This document shows positions 11,838 through 23,084 of a DNA stretch of 64,000 nucleotides, piece after piece. The notes under the pieces are model-generated. The model was not told where the DNA came from and did not search any database. It saw only the letters and a list, made by a program, of their open reading frames with translations. Source of the DNA: Pelobates cultripes (lineage: Eukaryota > Chordata > Amphibia > Anura > Pelobatidae); contig OW240914.1 of NCBI GenBank assembly GCA_933207985.1, forward strand, positions 130,148,279 to 130,212,278, given 5' to 3'. Numbering within the stretch: position 1 is the first letter of the stretch; each line of letters starts with the position of its first letter. The position numbers and the translations under genes were made by a program.

Positions 11838-13375
11838 AATGTGCAACTTATGCTGCCTGGGTGTGAAAAACTTTAAAACAGTTGCCAATACAAAGGCCGG
11901 GCTGAGAGGGGCAATCAGGGCAATAAAAGTTGGTTTCCGTCTTTATGCCCCTCTGGTAGCACAACCTGAACCTTTTCTGGGGTGTCTTCTTTTTGGGGGT
12001 TGGTGGTATCCGGAAACAGAAGTGACCTGTCTCAACCCTTCTGCTGCTAGGCCCAGCTGATGGTTCCCCACTGTGGCACACAGTGAGCAGCCCAGAAATA
12101 AGCTGAAACTGGAAATCCAGAAATGTGGATTTAATGTCAGCATTTGCCTTTTTGTACAGAATAAAGGCATTGTGAGTCGCCATTTGCATAAGGTAAATGC
12201 CAAGCTTTTTGTACCATGCCCTTTTTTTTAAACTTTTAAAAACTTTTCAGAACTTTTCTAAACTTTTCGTCTCTAACTAGCCTAACACTCAATTTCCCAA
12301 ATTCCCACTAAAGTCCACCCACTCCAGCTAACTAAGGAATTAACGTTAAATTAAACAAATTAAATAAAATTAACCCCTAAGGGTTAAAAAAATAAATAAA
12401 TCAAAATTAACCCTTGAGGGTACAAAAAAAAAATTAGATCACAGTTAAATACTGTTATCAGTATACTGATCACTGCAAGCAGTGATCAAAAGGGCAAGGA
12501 AAGGGTTAACACTGTTTTAAAAGTATTAAAATTACTTTTAAAACACAGATACACTTTTTACTAAATTGACACACAATGTTTCAGCACCGATCCATCTCTC
12601 TCCACTTCTCAAACTACACAGAGGTGGAGGGAGGAGGATCAGGAATCCCAGCAGCTATTACAGCGATCACATGTGCTGGCACAGCTCTTTTGGCAGTTGC
12701 TGGTCTGCCTCTGACATTGAGGAACGCAGCAACAACGTTAACCCCACGATCGCGGCGATCTGGCGTTAACGTTAGTAAATGACGGAGATTTTCCGTCAAC
12801 GGTCCTTAACGCACGGACAAGCTTGACGGAAAATCTCCGTCTTCGGTCGGGAAGGGGTTAATGTAGTTGTTCTGGTGTGTATATTCTGTCCCTGCAGGCT
12901 TTTTAATGTATACACTGCCTTTTCAGAGAACACCTCTAGTGGCAGTCACTCAGAGGTACACTAGAGGTGCTTCCAGAGTTCAGTGTCTCCACACTCTGCA
13001 TGGAGACACTAAACTTCACTTAATAGAGATGCACTGATTCAATGCATCTCTATGAGGAAATCTTGACTGGAACAGTGCGGTGTGACGGTCAAGGCACTGG
13101 AATAAAGATAAGTAACCTACAATTTTAAAGTAAGGAGAGGGAGGCCAGAGACCTAAACTGTACTTTTAAAACTAAAGTGTCATTAATACACATTTGGATT
13201 CCTGACACTACAGTGTTCCTTTAATAAGCTTTCCATATGCTTCAATACTGGTAAAAAAAAAAAAAACTTTCCAAATTATTTATTTACAAAAATTCCAATA
13301 GATTTTAAAGGTGACTTCTGTAGATAAATCACATAGAAAGTTTTTCTGGCAGTACTGAATCATTTGGAAAGCGTT

Positions 13376-13778
13376 TTAAAGGGACACTATAGTCACCCAG
13401 ACCACTTCAGCTCAGTGAAGTTGTCTGGGTGCCAGGTCCCTCAGGTTTTAAACCTTCAGATGCAAACATAGCAGTTTCAGAGAAACTGCTATGTTTACAT
13501 TTGGGGTTAAGCCAGCCTCTAGTGGCTGTCTTCCGGACAGCCACAAGAGGCGCATCTGCGACGCTGGAGGCATATTATGCTTCCATCGCGCAGAGCGTCC
13601 ATAGGAAAGCATTGAGAAATGCTTTCCTACGGATACTTTGAATGCGCGCGCAGCACTTGCCGCGCATGTGCATTCGGCTCTGCTGACGTTGGCAGGGGAG
13701 AGGTCACCAGCGCCGAGGGAGCCCGGCGCTGGAATAAGGTAAGCTGCTGAAGGGGTTTTAACTATAGTGATCCTTTAA
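13376..13778 (+). mobile_element. T2-type MITE
   Basis: TTAAAGGGACACTATAGTC at the left, ACTATAGTGATCCTTTAA at the right, same internal palindromes (CAGACCACTTCAGCTC, ACATAGCAGTTTCAGAG, CCTCTAGTGGCTGTC). Confidence 0.85.
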
Positions 13779-13975
13779 ATCAAAACCTAAGTTGGTCAGG
13801 AATCATGTCTCCAATTGTATAACTTCTTTTTACACACTGATAAACAGAGTTGGATACACTATAACAAGGAGCTAGTATAAAACATTCACACATCTTCATA
13901 TTCTCTCACTCTTTTCCTAACACTGTATATATATATATATATAGTATACTTGTTATAAAGAGACAGAATGGTCGG

Positions 13976-14526
13976 TTAAAGGGATACTATAGTCACTAAA
14001 ACAACTTTGGTTTAATGAAGCAGCTTTGGTGTTTGGATCATGCCTCTGACTTTTTACTGCTCAATTATCTGCCATTTAGGAGTTAAATCACTTTTGTTTC
14101 TAAAAACACAGCCCTAGCCACACCTCTCCTGGCTGTGACTCACACAGCCTGCACTAAAAACAAAATTATTTAATTTTCTATCAGCTGCAACTTACTTAAA
14201 AAGTTCTTATCTGCTCTGTAAATTAAACTTTAATTACATACAGGAGGCTCCTGCAGGGTCTAGCACGCTATTAACAGAGCAGGAGATAAGACATTCTCAA
14301 TTAATTAGAATTTACAATAAAGGAAGTGTAAAGATTAGATGACCCTTTACATGGAACGTTTAGGGAGGCTGTGTAAGTCACATGCATGGAGGTGTGGCTA
14401 GGGCTACATAGTAATTTAACTCCTAAATGGCAGAGAATTGAGCAGTAAAACTGCAGGTTCATGGTCTGTACACAAAAACTGCTTCACTAAGCTAAAGTTG
14501 TTTTGGTGACTATAGTGTACGTTTAA
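13976..14526 (+). mobile_element. T2-type MITE, long subfamily
   Basis: TTAAAGGGATACTATAGTC at the left and TGACTATAGTGTACGTTTAA at the right. Long inverted halves: the left half (CTCAATTATCTGCCATTTAG) is mirrored on the right by CTAAATGGCAGAGAATTGAG. Related to the copies at 1-385 and 42988-43596. Confidence 0.85.
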
Positions 14527-14879
14527 GCTTTTAAATAAAAAAAGCTCAATTAGCTGCTCCAGAATGTGTTACCCCAGAATTGCTTGCAGCACAGGGATAA
14601 AACAATCAATCAGGGTACATGATGTTTCTAACAAACAAAAGGAGTAGCTGGAGAATTCAATAAATAATATTGTATACTGCATACCTATCGTTAACAGTAA
14701 TGCAGTCATCACCATTAACCAGTTTTACACCTGTATGCCCTTAATAGTAATTGTCAATAGATGCACAATTAATTTGCTGTGTATAGACCGACATGAGAAT
14801 ATTAAATAATTCTTACAAAAGGACGACAGGTCCGCCTAGCCTTCTTTTCACTTCATGTCATAAATAACAAAATGGTTTG

Positions 14880-15240
14880 TTAAAGAAACACTCAGGGCAC
14901 CAGAAACACTTTATGTCTATGAAGTTGTTATGGCGTCTGGAGGTCCTGGGCTATGTCTTACCTTATGCAGCTAAACTGTTTTCCAATGTGGAAGTCGTTC
15001 CCTTGGGTGCCAGTGTTAGGCTGGTAGTGACAGGCAACGTTCTCTTCCTTTTAATGGCTGCCCATTGACAGAAATGCTTTAGAAAGGTATGTAAACGCGT
15101 CTAGACTGGAGGCTCATTTGAGCTGGGTCCTCTTCAACCTATTGTTTTTATAATTGCCTAATTTATTGTTAAATCTACCCCTCTGATACTATTGAAAAGC
15201 ACTATGGAATATGCTGGCGCTTTATAAATACCAATAATAA
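14880..15240 (+). mobile_element. partial T2-type MITE followed by a GCGCTTTATAAATA-type interspersed repeat
   Basis: The left end TTAAAGAAACACTCAGGGCA resembles the T2 terminus; no matching right terminus is seen. 15100-15240 ends in GCTGGCGCTTTATAAATACC and an ATA/ATT-rich tail, a motif also seen in variant form at 33063 and 45221. Confidence 0.5.
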
Positions 15241-15840
15241 TAATAGGAAGGAACACTCTTGCATTAACAATAAATATATTTATGTAAGAATGTTGCTTTT
15301 TGCTTTTATATTCCGGCCCCCTCTTTATGTAAACTGGATTATGATGTAATTTGCTAAATCTTTAATACAAATAAAAAAAAAAAAGAGAGAGAGAGTACCT
15401 CAAGAAACAATGGTTAACACAAACTATAAGTTGGTTTCAATATTCTATCCGATGTTATAAACAGACAGTTCTTCTTTAAGAGATTCAATATTCTTAAATT
15501 GTCATGTTTTTTCCCCAGTTTCCATGAAAAAAAACCTGCCTCACTATTTATAAGTACCCCTTCTCCTCATTGCCCACTGTTGTACAACATGTTCAATATG
15601 CAGGTGTCTTCAAAAAGGCACAAAACACATGAATACACACAGCTGCAGTCTGGTATAGCTTGTGGGATGTCTATGCCACATTTAGCTGTGACCACGCACT
15701 GGGTAAACATAACTTTTACTTGCAAAAGAGACACTGAACTTGTGACCCAGACGATTCCCAGGGCATCGAGACCAACCACTCATGGTGAATGAAATGCAGA
15801 CAGAGAAAGCAGACACTACACACACAAAGCGTAAGAACAG
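15241..15840. other. intronic, no recognised element
   Basis: Contains a short A-rich/GA run near 15370-15395. No gene is supported. Confidence 0.5.
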
Positions 15841-16280
15841 CCTACTGAGCAAGGGCACAGATATAACAGTTTGCTAGGCAAAGATGGGCAGAGGAAGTAA
15901 AACGTATCCAAAGCATGGGCAAAGAGAGAATTAAACTGATTAGTAACAGTCTGGGCACAGAGTAACTAGATAATGCAGAGCATGGGCACATTAAACAGAT
16001 CATGTATAGTATGTGTACAATCAGATTAGGCCTGGCTTGGACAGAGAATAAACAGACTTTATGTAGTATGAATGCACAGAAAAAGTAGGGCATACTGAGG
16101 GTAGGTAGTGAACAGATGATGCAATGTATGGGCACGGACAGCACAGTTTGGTCATATGGTGAACAGACCAGGCATTATATGTGTACAGCCCAGGCAGACA
16201 GTAAACTGATCACATATAGAATGGGACCATAGCTTGGACACAGAGTGAACAGATCATGTAAAGCACCACTTATGCACAAA
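15841..16280. repeat. strongly degenerate tandem repeat, period roughly 45-55 bp
   Basis: Variants of the words AGTGAACAGATCATGTA and GCATGGGCACAGA recur across the interval with indels. It borders the 33-bp array. Period and borders are estimated by eye. Confidence 0.55.
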
Positions 16281-16374
16281 ACAACACGTTTCAGAGGATG
16301 AGCACAGGTTTTCAAGGAGTAATATAGGTACAGGAACATTATACAGGGTGCCTGTGATACAGGAACACAACCTG

Positions 16375-17860
16375 AGTGAATGATATAAGGGAACATTACA
16401 TATAGTGAGTGAATGAGAGAAGGGAACATTACATATACTGAGTTAATGAGATAAGGGAACATGATATAAACTGAGTGAATGAGATAAGGGAACATTACAT
16501 ATAATGAGTGAATGAGATAAGGGAACATTAAATATAGTGATTGAATGAGATAAAGGAACATTACATATAGTGAGTGAATGAGATAAGGGAACATGATATA
16601 AACTGAGTGAATGAGATAAGGGAACATTACATATAATGAGTGAATGAGATAAGGGAACATTAAATATAGTTATTGAATGAGATAAGGGAACATTACATAC
16701 ACTGAGTGAATGAGATGGAAAATGATATATACTGGGTGAATGAGATAAGGGAACATTACATATAGTGAGTGAATGAGATAAGGGAACATTACATACAGTG
16801 AGTGAATGAGATAAGGGAACATTACATATAGTGAGTGAATGAGATAAGGGAACATTACATACAGTGAGTGAATGAGATAAGGGAACATTACATATAGTGA
16901 GTGAATGAGATAAGGGAACATTACATACAGTGAGTGAATGAGATAAGGGAACATTACATATAGTGAGTGAATGAGATAAGGGAACATTACATACACTGAG
17001 TGAATGAGATAAGGGAACATTACATACACTGAGTGAATGAGATAAGGGAACATTACATACACTGAGTGAATGAGATAAGGGAACATTACATACAGTGAGT
17101 GAATGAGATAAGGGAACATTACATATAGTGAGTGAATGAGATAAGGGAACATTACATACACTGAGTGAATGAGATAAGGGAACATTACATACACTGAGTG
17201 AATGAGATAAGGGAACATTACATACACTGAGTGAATGAGATAAGGGAACATTACATACAGTGAGTGAATGAGATAAGGGAACATTACATATAGTGAGTGA
17301 ATGAGATAAGGGAACATTACATACACTGAGTGAATGAGATAAGGGAACATTACATACAGTGAGTGAATGAGATAAGGGAACATTACATACACTGAGTGAA
17401 TGAGATAAGGGAACATTACATACACTGAGTGAATGAGATAAGGGAACATTACATACACTGAGTGAATGAGATAAGGGAACATTACATATAGTGAGTGAAT
17501 GAGATTAGGGAACATTACATATACTGAGTGAATGAGATTAGGTAACATTACATACAGTGAGCGAATGAGATAAGGGAACATTACATATAGTGAGTGAATG
17601 AGATAAGGGAACATTACATACAGTGAGTGAATGAGATAAGGGAACATTTCATATAGTGAGTGAATGAGATAAGGGAACATTACATATAGTGAGTGAATGA
17701 GATAAGTCAACATTACATACAGAGTGAATGATCTCAGGGAACATTACATATACTGAGTGAATGAGATAAGAGAACAGTATATATACCCCATGTGTGACAT
17801 ACAGGGACACTACATATACTGGGTGACTGAGATAATAACAGCACATATGCCAGGGTCCTG
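16375..17860. repeat. 33-bp minisatellite, about 40 units, with higher-order structure
   Basis: The unit is GAGTGAATGAGATAAGGGAA followed by CATTACATAYASW-type bases. Because 33 is divisible by 3, the minus strand stays open for 347 codons encoding an 11-residue repeat (MFPYLIHSLYV or MFPYLIHSVYV). Edges are degenerate (16375-16470 and after 17700), while the centre is nearly uniform. It lies in LOXL2 intron 3. The long ORF is judged to be a by-product of the period, not a gene. Confidence 0.95.
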
Positions 17861-19253
17861 AAATAAATCCTAATATACGTTTTTCCACCTCTACATGAAA
17901 ATCAAATATATTTCCTCTCACACCCTATTTTGCAGGACTAACTCTCCATAAAGTCAGAGTTTCCAAAGCTTCTACAAAAAAAAAAAAAAAAAGCCATTTT
18001 TCATACACACGAAATCCACTCAATCTCGAAGTGAGAACTTGCAAGTTAAGCAGAGAAATGTTATTAACTGTGCCACCAAAAAAAAAAACAAAAGAAAGAA
18101 AATTATGTGGATTTAGGAAGGTTTAAACTTGACCAGTATTGACAAATCTGCATCCTGGCCAGAGTGCTTGAAGAATTGACTTTCCAGTTCAAAAAGAAAA
18201 ACTGCACCTGGCACCCATGCTTGCAAGACTTTTTCAGTGGCTAATTTATGAACCGGGCCTAGAATTCCAGTTGCATTGTTAGCTCCCAGCAGCATACTGT
18301 ACATGTGACTGCAAATCAGGTATGCTGTTAGTAATGATTACTGCCTGACACGTGAGTGTTTTATAGTCCTGTGATGGGTAATGATAGGGCACTGCTGTGC
18401 ACACTGGGTGGGTGATACACAAGTAATGTGGACATTTGGGGATGTGATAGAGCAGCTGGGTGTGTAATGGAAAAATGCTGACATTACTGAGTGATTAATG
18501 TAACAGACAACTCAAAGTCTAGACCTGCTGGGGTGAGACAAGACCATGCAGTCCAGAGGGACCTGAAGGACATTTGCAATACTTAGTTTTTCATGGCACA
18601 GCAAAAAAAAGGACTGATCTAGCTTACTAATGTATAACACACCCAGCAACCAGGCTTAGTGATGTACAGCTAACCCATAAAGCTGGCCTAGTGATGGGCA
18701 GTACAGCACAGCTGGAAATCTGGCCAAGTGATATGAATGCAGCTTACATAGCAATGTGTCTTACTGACTGGCAGTTCTCATTACAATCTGATATAGCCTT
18801 GTGCAGCATGCTGAGCAATGTAGTCTAGTGACAAACAGCACACCTAGCAAAATGACTGATAGACAGCACTCCTTACAAACTGAGCTAGCATTACACAGCA
18901 TGCCTGCAACAATCTGTCCCAGCAATATGGAGAACATGAGCAGTGTTTTATTATACCATGAAGTTATTTTTTGCATGGGTATGTTTATGATACATCTTCA
19001 AAGTTCCATGTTGCAGTGCGCTCCTATTTGTCATTTTATATGTAGGGCTCTGCTGGTTATCATGCACACGCAGTGATCTAGAGATCTGTATTTCACACTC
19101 CTCTGTAGATCTGTACATAGTGTGTGAACTGCTTTGCACATCTGTTTATCACATGTGCAGTGGTCGCTGCATTGTATGTGATTAATATCTATGCTCTGCT
19201 TAACATACTTTCATCTTCATTGAAAAAACACTCCCTTTCAGATTAGTTCTCAC
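17861..19253. other. intron 3 near exon 3, with degenerate tandem repeat at about 18600-18950
   Basis: Two A-rich runs (17977-17992, 18077-18088). 18600-18950 shows repeated words such as CTAGTGATG, CAGCACA and AGCAATCTG at about 40-50 bp, read as an old minisatellite. No gene is supported. Confidence 0.5.
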
Positions 19254-19429
19254 CTCTAACCGTCCCACCAGCTCATTGTTAAATTTGAATCCAGGGAGTC
19301 TTCGATCGCTGCACTGTACCCCAACATCCTCACTGTGCTTGCAATCTGTGACTCCCCATCCATTGGAACGGCAGGCTGCAATACTTTGCTCTCTTCCAGT
19401 GCAGTGCACATTGTCCAGCCAGATCATGC
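19254..19429 (-). CDS. LOXL2: LOXL2 exon 3: second half of SRCR1
   Basis: The acceptor TTTTTCCACAG precedes 19429. The first two bases complete a glycine codon with exon 2 (phase 1), giving KGEG-MIWLDN across the junction. Residues 114-171 carry the C-terminal SRCR half: [10 protein letters not shown], then [20 protein letters not shown], with the conserved cysteines, followed by the linker [17 protein letters not shown]. The donor is TTAGAG|GTGAGA at 19254/19253, phase 0. The GVTDCKH-EDVGV motif and the PGFKF linker are close to vertebrate LOXL2. The exon lies only 331 bp from exon 2 but 15.5 kb from exon 4. Confidence 0.95.
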
Positions 19430-19760
19430 CTGTGGAAAAAAATCACAGAGTGAATGATAAAGGTAGCCCAGGATATCTCACTTACATACTGTATACACAT
19501 AGTGGGTGAGCAGTTTGTAAAGTGCCACCATTTTTATGCCGACAGTTTGGTACCCATAACAAGGAATATTTTGTGGATATTTAAAAACATATTCTTAGAA
19601 CACCAGAAAAGAGCAAATGTCTTTGGTGAGAATGAATTCAATAAAAAAATCATTAGATGTGCTATACCATAAATACTGCAACAAAAGTTGCAAAAAGTAA
19701 TAAATAGCGAAAACGACTGTCAGAACCAATGCAGATATTTAACACGACAGTCGTACTCAC

Positions 19761-20130
19761 CTTCTCCTTTGCCATATTTGGAGCCGGGTGACCATGATAT
19801 TGCCTCTGAATAGCCCAGATCTCTGCACACTATATGGGCAGCATAGAGGGAGAAATCGTCATCACAGACAGTCCCCCATTGTCCATTGTAGTAAATCTCC
19901 ACTCTCCCCTCATTGTGCTTGCGTTTCTCCCCTGCCAGCCTTATGTAGACCTTTGTCGTGGTACCAGATGGCTGAGTAGGTAATGGTTCCGGTGCCTGTG
20001 GTTCCTGATATTCTGGATAATAGAGCCAGTGTTCATACTGCCCCAGGGAGGGGACAGCAAAGCAAAGAAAGATGAAGAACAAATGTGCCGCCAACATATT
20101 TTATGGAGACAATGGCTTGTAACTGCACCC
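19761..20130 (-). CDS. LOXL2: LOXL2 exon 2 (first coding exon): signal peptide and first half of SRCR1
   Basis: Lysyl oxidase-like 2 is a secreted copper amine oxidase that oxidises lysines in collagen IV and other matrix proteins. Translation starts at 20097 (ATG with A at -3); 20098-20130 is 5'UTR after a good acceptor (pyrimidine-rich tract ending TTCTAG, AG at 20132-20131). Residues 1-20 are a signal peptide (hydrophobic LFFIFLCFAVP, then SLGQ). A Tyr/Pro-rich linker with YYPEY follows, and SRCR1 begins near residue 50 with the motifs GRVEIYYNGQWGTVCDDDF and CRDLGY. The donor is GAAG|GTGAGT at 19761/19760, phase 1. The YPEY linker and the KRKHNEGRVE segment match LOXL2 rather than LOXL3 or LOXL4 as I know those proteins. 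No stop or frameshift was seen over 112 codons. Confidence 0.95.
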
Positions 20131-20349
20131 CTAGAATTAAAGAGAAGGTGTCAGCATTGTGTAATATACGTGGATATACTCAGAACTGTTATACAATGCA
20201 GAATGTTCGGTATCAATATACAGATATAGATGAACGCTAAGAGGAGACATTGGAAATTTAATATTCCCACAAAATAACCCTAGCATCAGAGTGGCTTCTC
20301 AACATCATTATTGGCAACCTTTGGCTTTCTAGCTGCACTACATCTGCCA

Positions 20350-20812
20350 TGATTCCATGTATACTTAGCATCATTACAGAGCATCATTCCATGTATACTC
20401 AACGTCATCATTGGGTATCATTCCATGTATACTCAGCATTATTATAGAGCATCATTCCATGTATACTCAGCATTATAGAGCATCATTCCATGTATACTCA
20501 GCATTATTATAGAGCATCATTCCATGTATACTCAGCATTATAGAGCATCATTCCATGTATACTCAGCATTATAGAGCATCATTCCATGTATACTCAGCAT
20601 TATAGAGCATCATTCCATGTATACTCAGCATTATTATAGAGCATCATTCCATGTATACTCAGCATTATGGAGCATCATTCCATGTATACTCAGCATTATA
20701 GAGCTTCATTCCATGTATACTCAGCATCATTATTATAGAGCATTATTCCGTGTATACTCAGCATCATCATTATAGTGTCATTCCAACAGTACATCATTAC
20801 AGGTATACTTAG
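20350..20812. repeat. 31/34-bp minisatellite upstream of LOXL2 exon 2
   Basis: The unit is ATTCCATGTATACTCAGCAT plus TATAGAGCATC (31 bp), or 34 bp when an extra ATT is present. Around 14 units; the two lengths are interspersed. The minus-strand ORFs here are by-products. Confidence 0.9.
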
Positions 20813-23084
20813 TAAGTAAATAGTAAACCCCATCATGTATATCAGTATCAAATGGCAAGGAAAATACTTTATGCCGGGTTTAGGTTCATACAATGAAAGG
20901 AGTTTGAGACTATTATTCACCAAGGTTGAGGAACAGAGGTAAATTCTGCCTCTTGCACCCATGGTAAAGGTATCATTACAGATTAAGGCCAGTGAAGTGG
21001 ATCAGATTGAGTAACCCATGATCAGATGTGAGAATACTGAATTTCTGGAAGAGGAGGTGATTATTTCCCAGATGCCCCGGAGTCACAGGATCACTACAGA
21101 CCATCTTCCTTGGACCATGGTTTGAAAAGATTGTTATAGGCCACCATTCTACTAACAAAGTTATTTACACATTCTTTTTGTGCCCAATGATTTTTATGGT
21201 TAGTGAAATGAAACCTTGTTACTGGTAATTTTAATTAATTACCCTGCAATATGCTTTGACCAGAGAACCCTTGAGTCTTGTCAATGACGGTGGCATATGC
21301 AGACACTTAAACGTATAATACATCAGGCATAGTGATACCCCCTTGCCCATCAGCACAGTTTGGAAGACAGGCTGCTCATTGTTCTCAGTGTGTAAGTAAT
21401 GAGTCATTATATCATTATACATGAATGTTTAAAATAAGCAAAGGAATTTTTAGTGAGGTACGGTGTGGAAGTACTGTATCCTTTCGTAATATAAACTGTT
21501 TCCCCATTGCTCTCCCTTCACCAGACATCCAGAAGCTGCCCCCTCCTTGTCTGACTCTCCCAGACATCCCTACTAGTAAGCTGGGATTGGGGGTTGCTGT
21601 TCTGGATGAATATTTCCAGACTGAGGTCATCCTAAAAATGACATCACTGGAGAAAGGGGATACCCCAGTGTTGACCTTAACCTGCCATACAGAGCAGAAC
21701 GTATTCACTCTCCAGGGACCCCAGGCCATTGATCCATTAACACCTCCTGTTGCAGGAGACAAGCAGGCTGGGTTTTTAACTTGTCTCCTGCCAAAATGTG
21801 ATGCTCTTACCCTCAACCCTGATGTCTATTACATCCCCTCTTCCTCCTTACTCAGCAAAATGCATATTGACAGTGCAATGGAAAATATGCAAACTATATT
21901 TTAATTAATACCCTCTATACATGTATATAATGGCTTTTCCACAGATTCAAAAACCAACTACCGTTTGTTTATTCAATGTTTATTGCAAGATATTAAATTC
22001 ACTCTGAATATAGACACGTGCTGCAACTTTATAGCAATTCTGGAGAATTTACAAACGTATAAATTCAGCAATGCCTTGCGGTGCAGCTTGGACTTGCTGT
22101 AAAAGTGCTCATGCATGTTACATCTCACATTAAACACAAGGAAAAATTAGAACGACTAAGATATATTGACACATAAAGTCAGATTTATCTATGGAAGAAT
22201 TGCCTGTAGTGTATGCTTATAGGAAATCAGAGGCACTATATATAGTCAGAAATTAGTCTGCAGTGCAGTTGGCATTGTCATGGCCACTTACTTTTTTTTT
22301 TTTTAAAGTCCTTCCCAAGACGCCTCTACATGCAATTGTTCACCCCCCAATGCCCCTAGATTCCCCATTTCACATTTTTTTTACTTCCATCTTAGTGTTC
22401 CTGGATATTATGTTTACCACTTAGTCGTCATGCTATGCATGCCCACTTCACAGAGCATTCAGAAAGGGCAAAAGGAGGCAATGCAAGAAGGAACGGTGAG
22501 TATTCTGGGAAAACTCACCTAGACACCAGAAGTGGAGCTTACTGAAAGGGTGGGTACCAGAGCAATTCTGGCATCATAACCAGATGAAATGCTAAACGCA
22601 TGCAACATGTAAGACAGTAGTCCCAGTGTGGTGGTCCCCCCCTTTAACTTCATATTATGCATTTTTATGAAATGAAGAAATGCAGGTACTGCAATTTTAT
22701 TGATCTTGAAGGGTGATGCTGTGTTCATTTGGTGCCCCCCGTGTGAGGTCTGGCAGATATGTATATTTTGGATATGTAAGTTTTATTGTGTTTTGTCTAA
22801 CCACAACTCAATTACTGCACAAATATACACACACATATAAATATCTCTTTATCTATATGTATATTCTTTATGCAATCTCATCTAACCTGTTTATTTGTAA
22901 AGATATACAGAAAAAAAACAGAAGCAGAATAACAATGCTATGTAGGTGCTCTGTTAAAAGGGCAAACTAAACACCATTACCACTGTGTGACGTTAACAGT
23001 GACATTAAACTTTAGGAGCCACATCAGGGTAACACGTCTGTATTAGCAATATCAATTTCATTCATATATTAAAGTCATCCAATT
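20813..23084. other. upstream/intron 1 sequence, no recognised gene
   Basis: Contains a 159-codon plus-strand ORF at 21425-21904 with no recognisable domain, and a hairpin CAGGAGACAAG/CTTGTCTCCTG near 21752-21789. No repeat family was recognised. Confidence 0.45.

Larger units (their letters stand above)
9533..12861. mobile_element. 3.3 kb non-autonomous piggyBac-like element with internal tandem repeat
   Basis: It starts TTAACCCATTAAGGACACAG and ends CGGGAAGGGGTTAA (reverse: TTAACCCCTTCCCG), with TTAA and CCC at both ends as in piggyBac-like elements. Both subterminal regions share AAGCTTGTC..TGC..TTAAGGAC in inverted orientation. The right end also has a strong hairpin (GACGGAGATTTTCCGTCAA / TTGACGGAAAATCTCCGTC, about 12781-12841). 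No transposase-like ORF was found, so it would depend on a transposase encoded elsewhere. Family assignment is inference from the ends. Confidence 0.65.
9051..13224 (+). mobile_element. outer TTAA MITE split by two nested TTAA elements
   Basis: The left piece is 9051-9086 (TTAAGGCCTATAGTCGCCAG to AACTACAGCTTAA) and the right piece is 12858-13224 (TTAATGTAGTTGTTCTGGTG to ACAGTGTTCCTTTAA). Joined at one TTAA they make a hairpin (CCAGAACAACTACA with TGTAGTTGTTCTGG) typical of these MITEs. The interruption consists of the elements at 9083-9536 and 9533-12861. Confidence 0.75.

Noticed and set aside
16175..17713. Long minus-strand ORFs (161 and 347 codons) as genes
   Set aside because: They are made of the 33-bp minisatellite unit; the period keeps the frame open.
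16375..17860. CRISPR-like array
   Set aside because: There are no unique spacers: units are contiguous 33-bp repeats in a eukaryotic intron.
1..20130. Assignment to LOXL3 or LOXL4 instead of LOXL2
   Set aside because: The YYPEY linker, GVTDCKH-EDVGV, LNIQVED-RIR and RVVCGMFGFP segments agree with LOXL2 as known; LOXL3 differs at these places.
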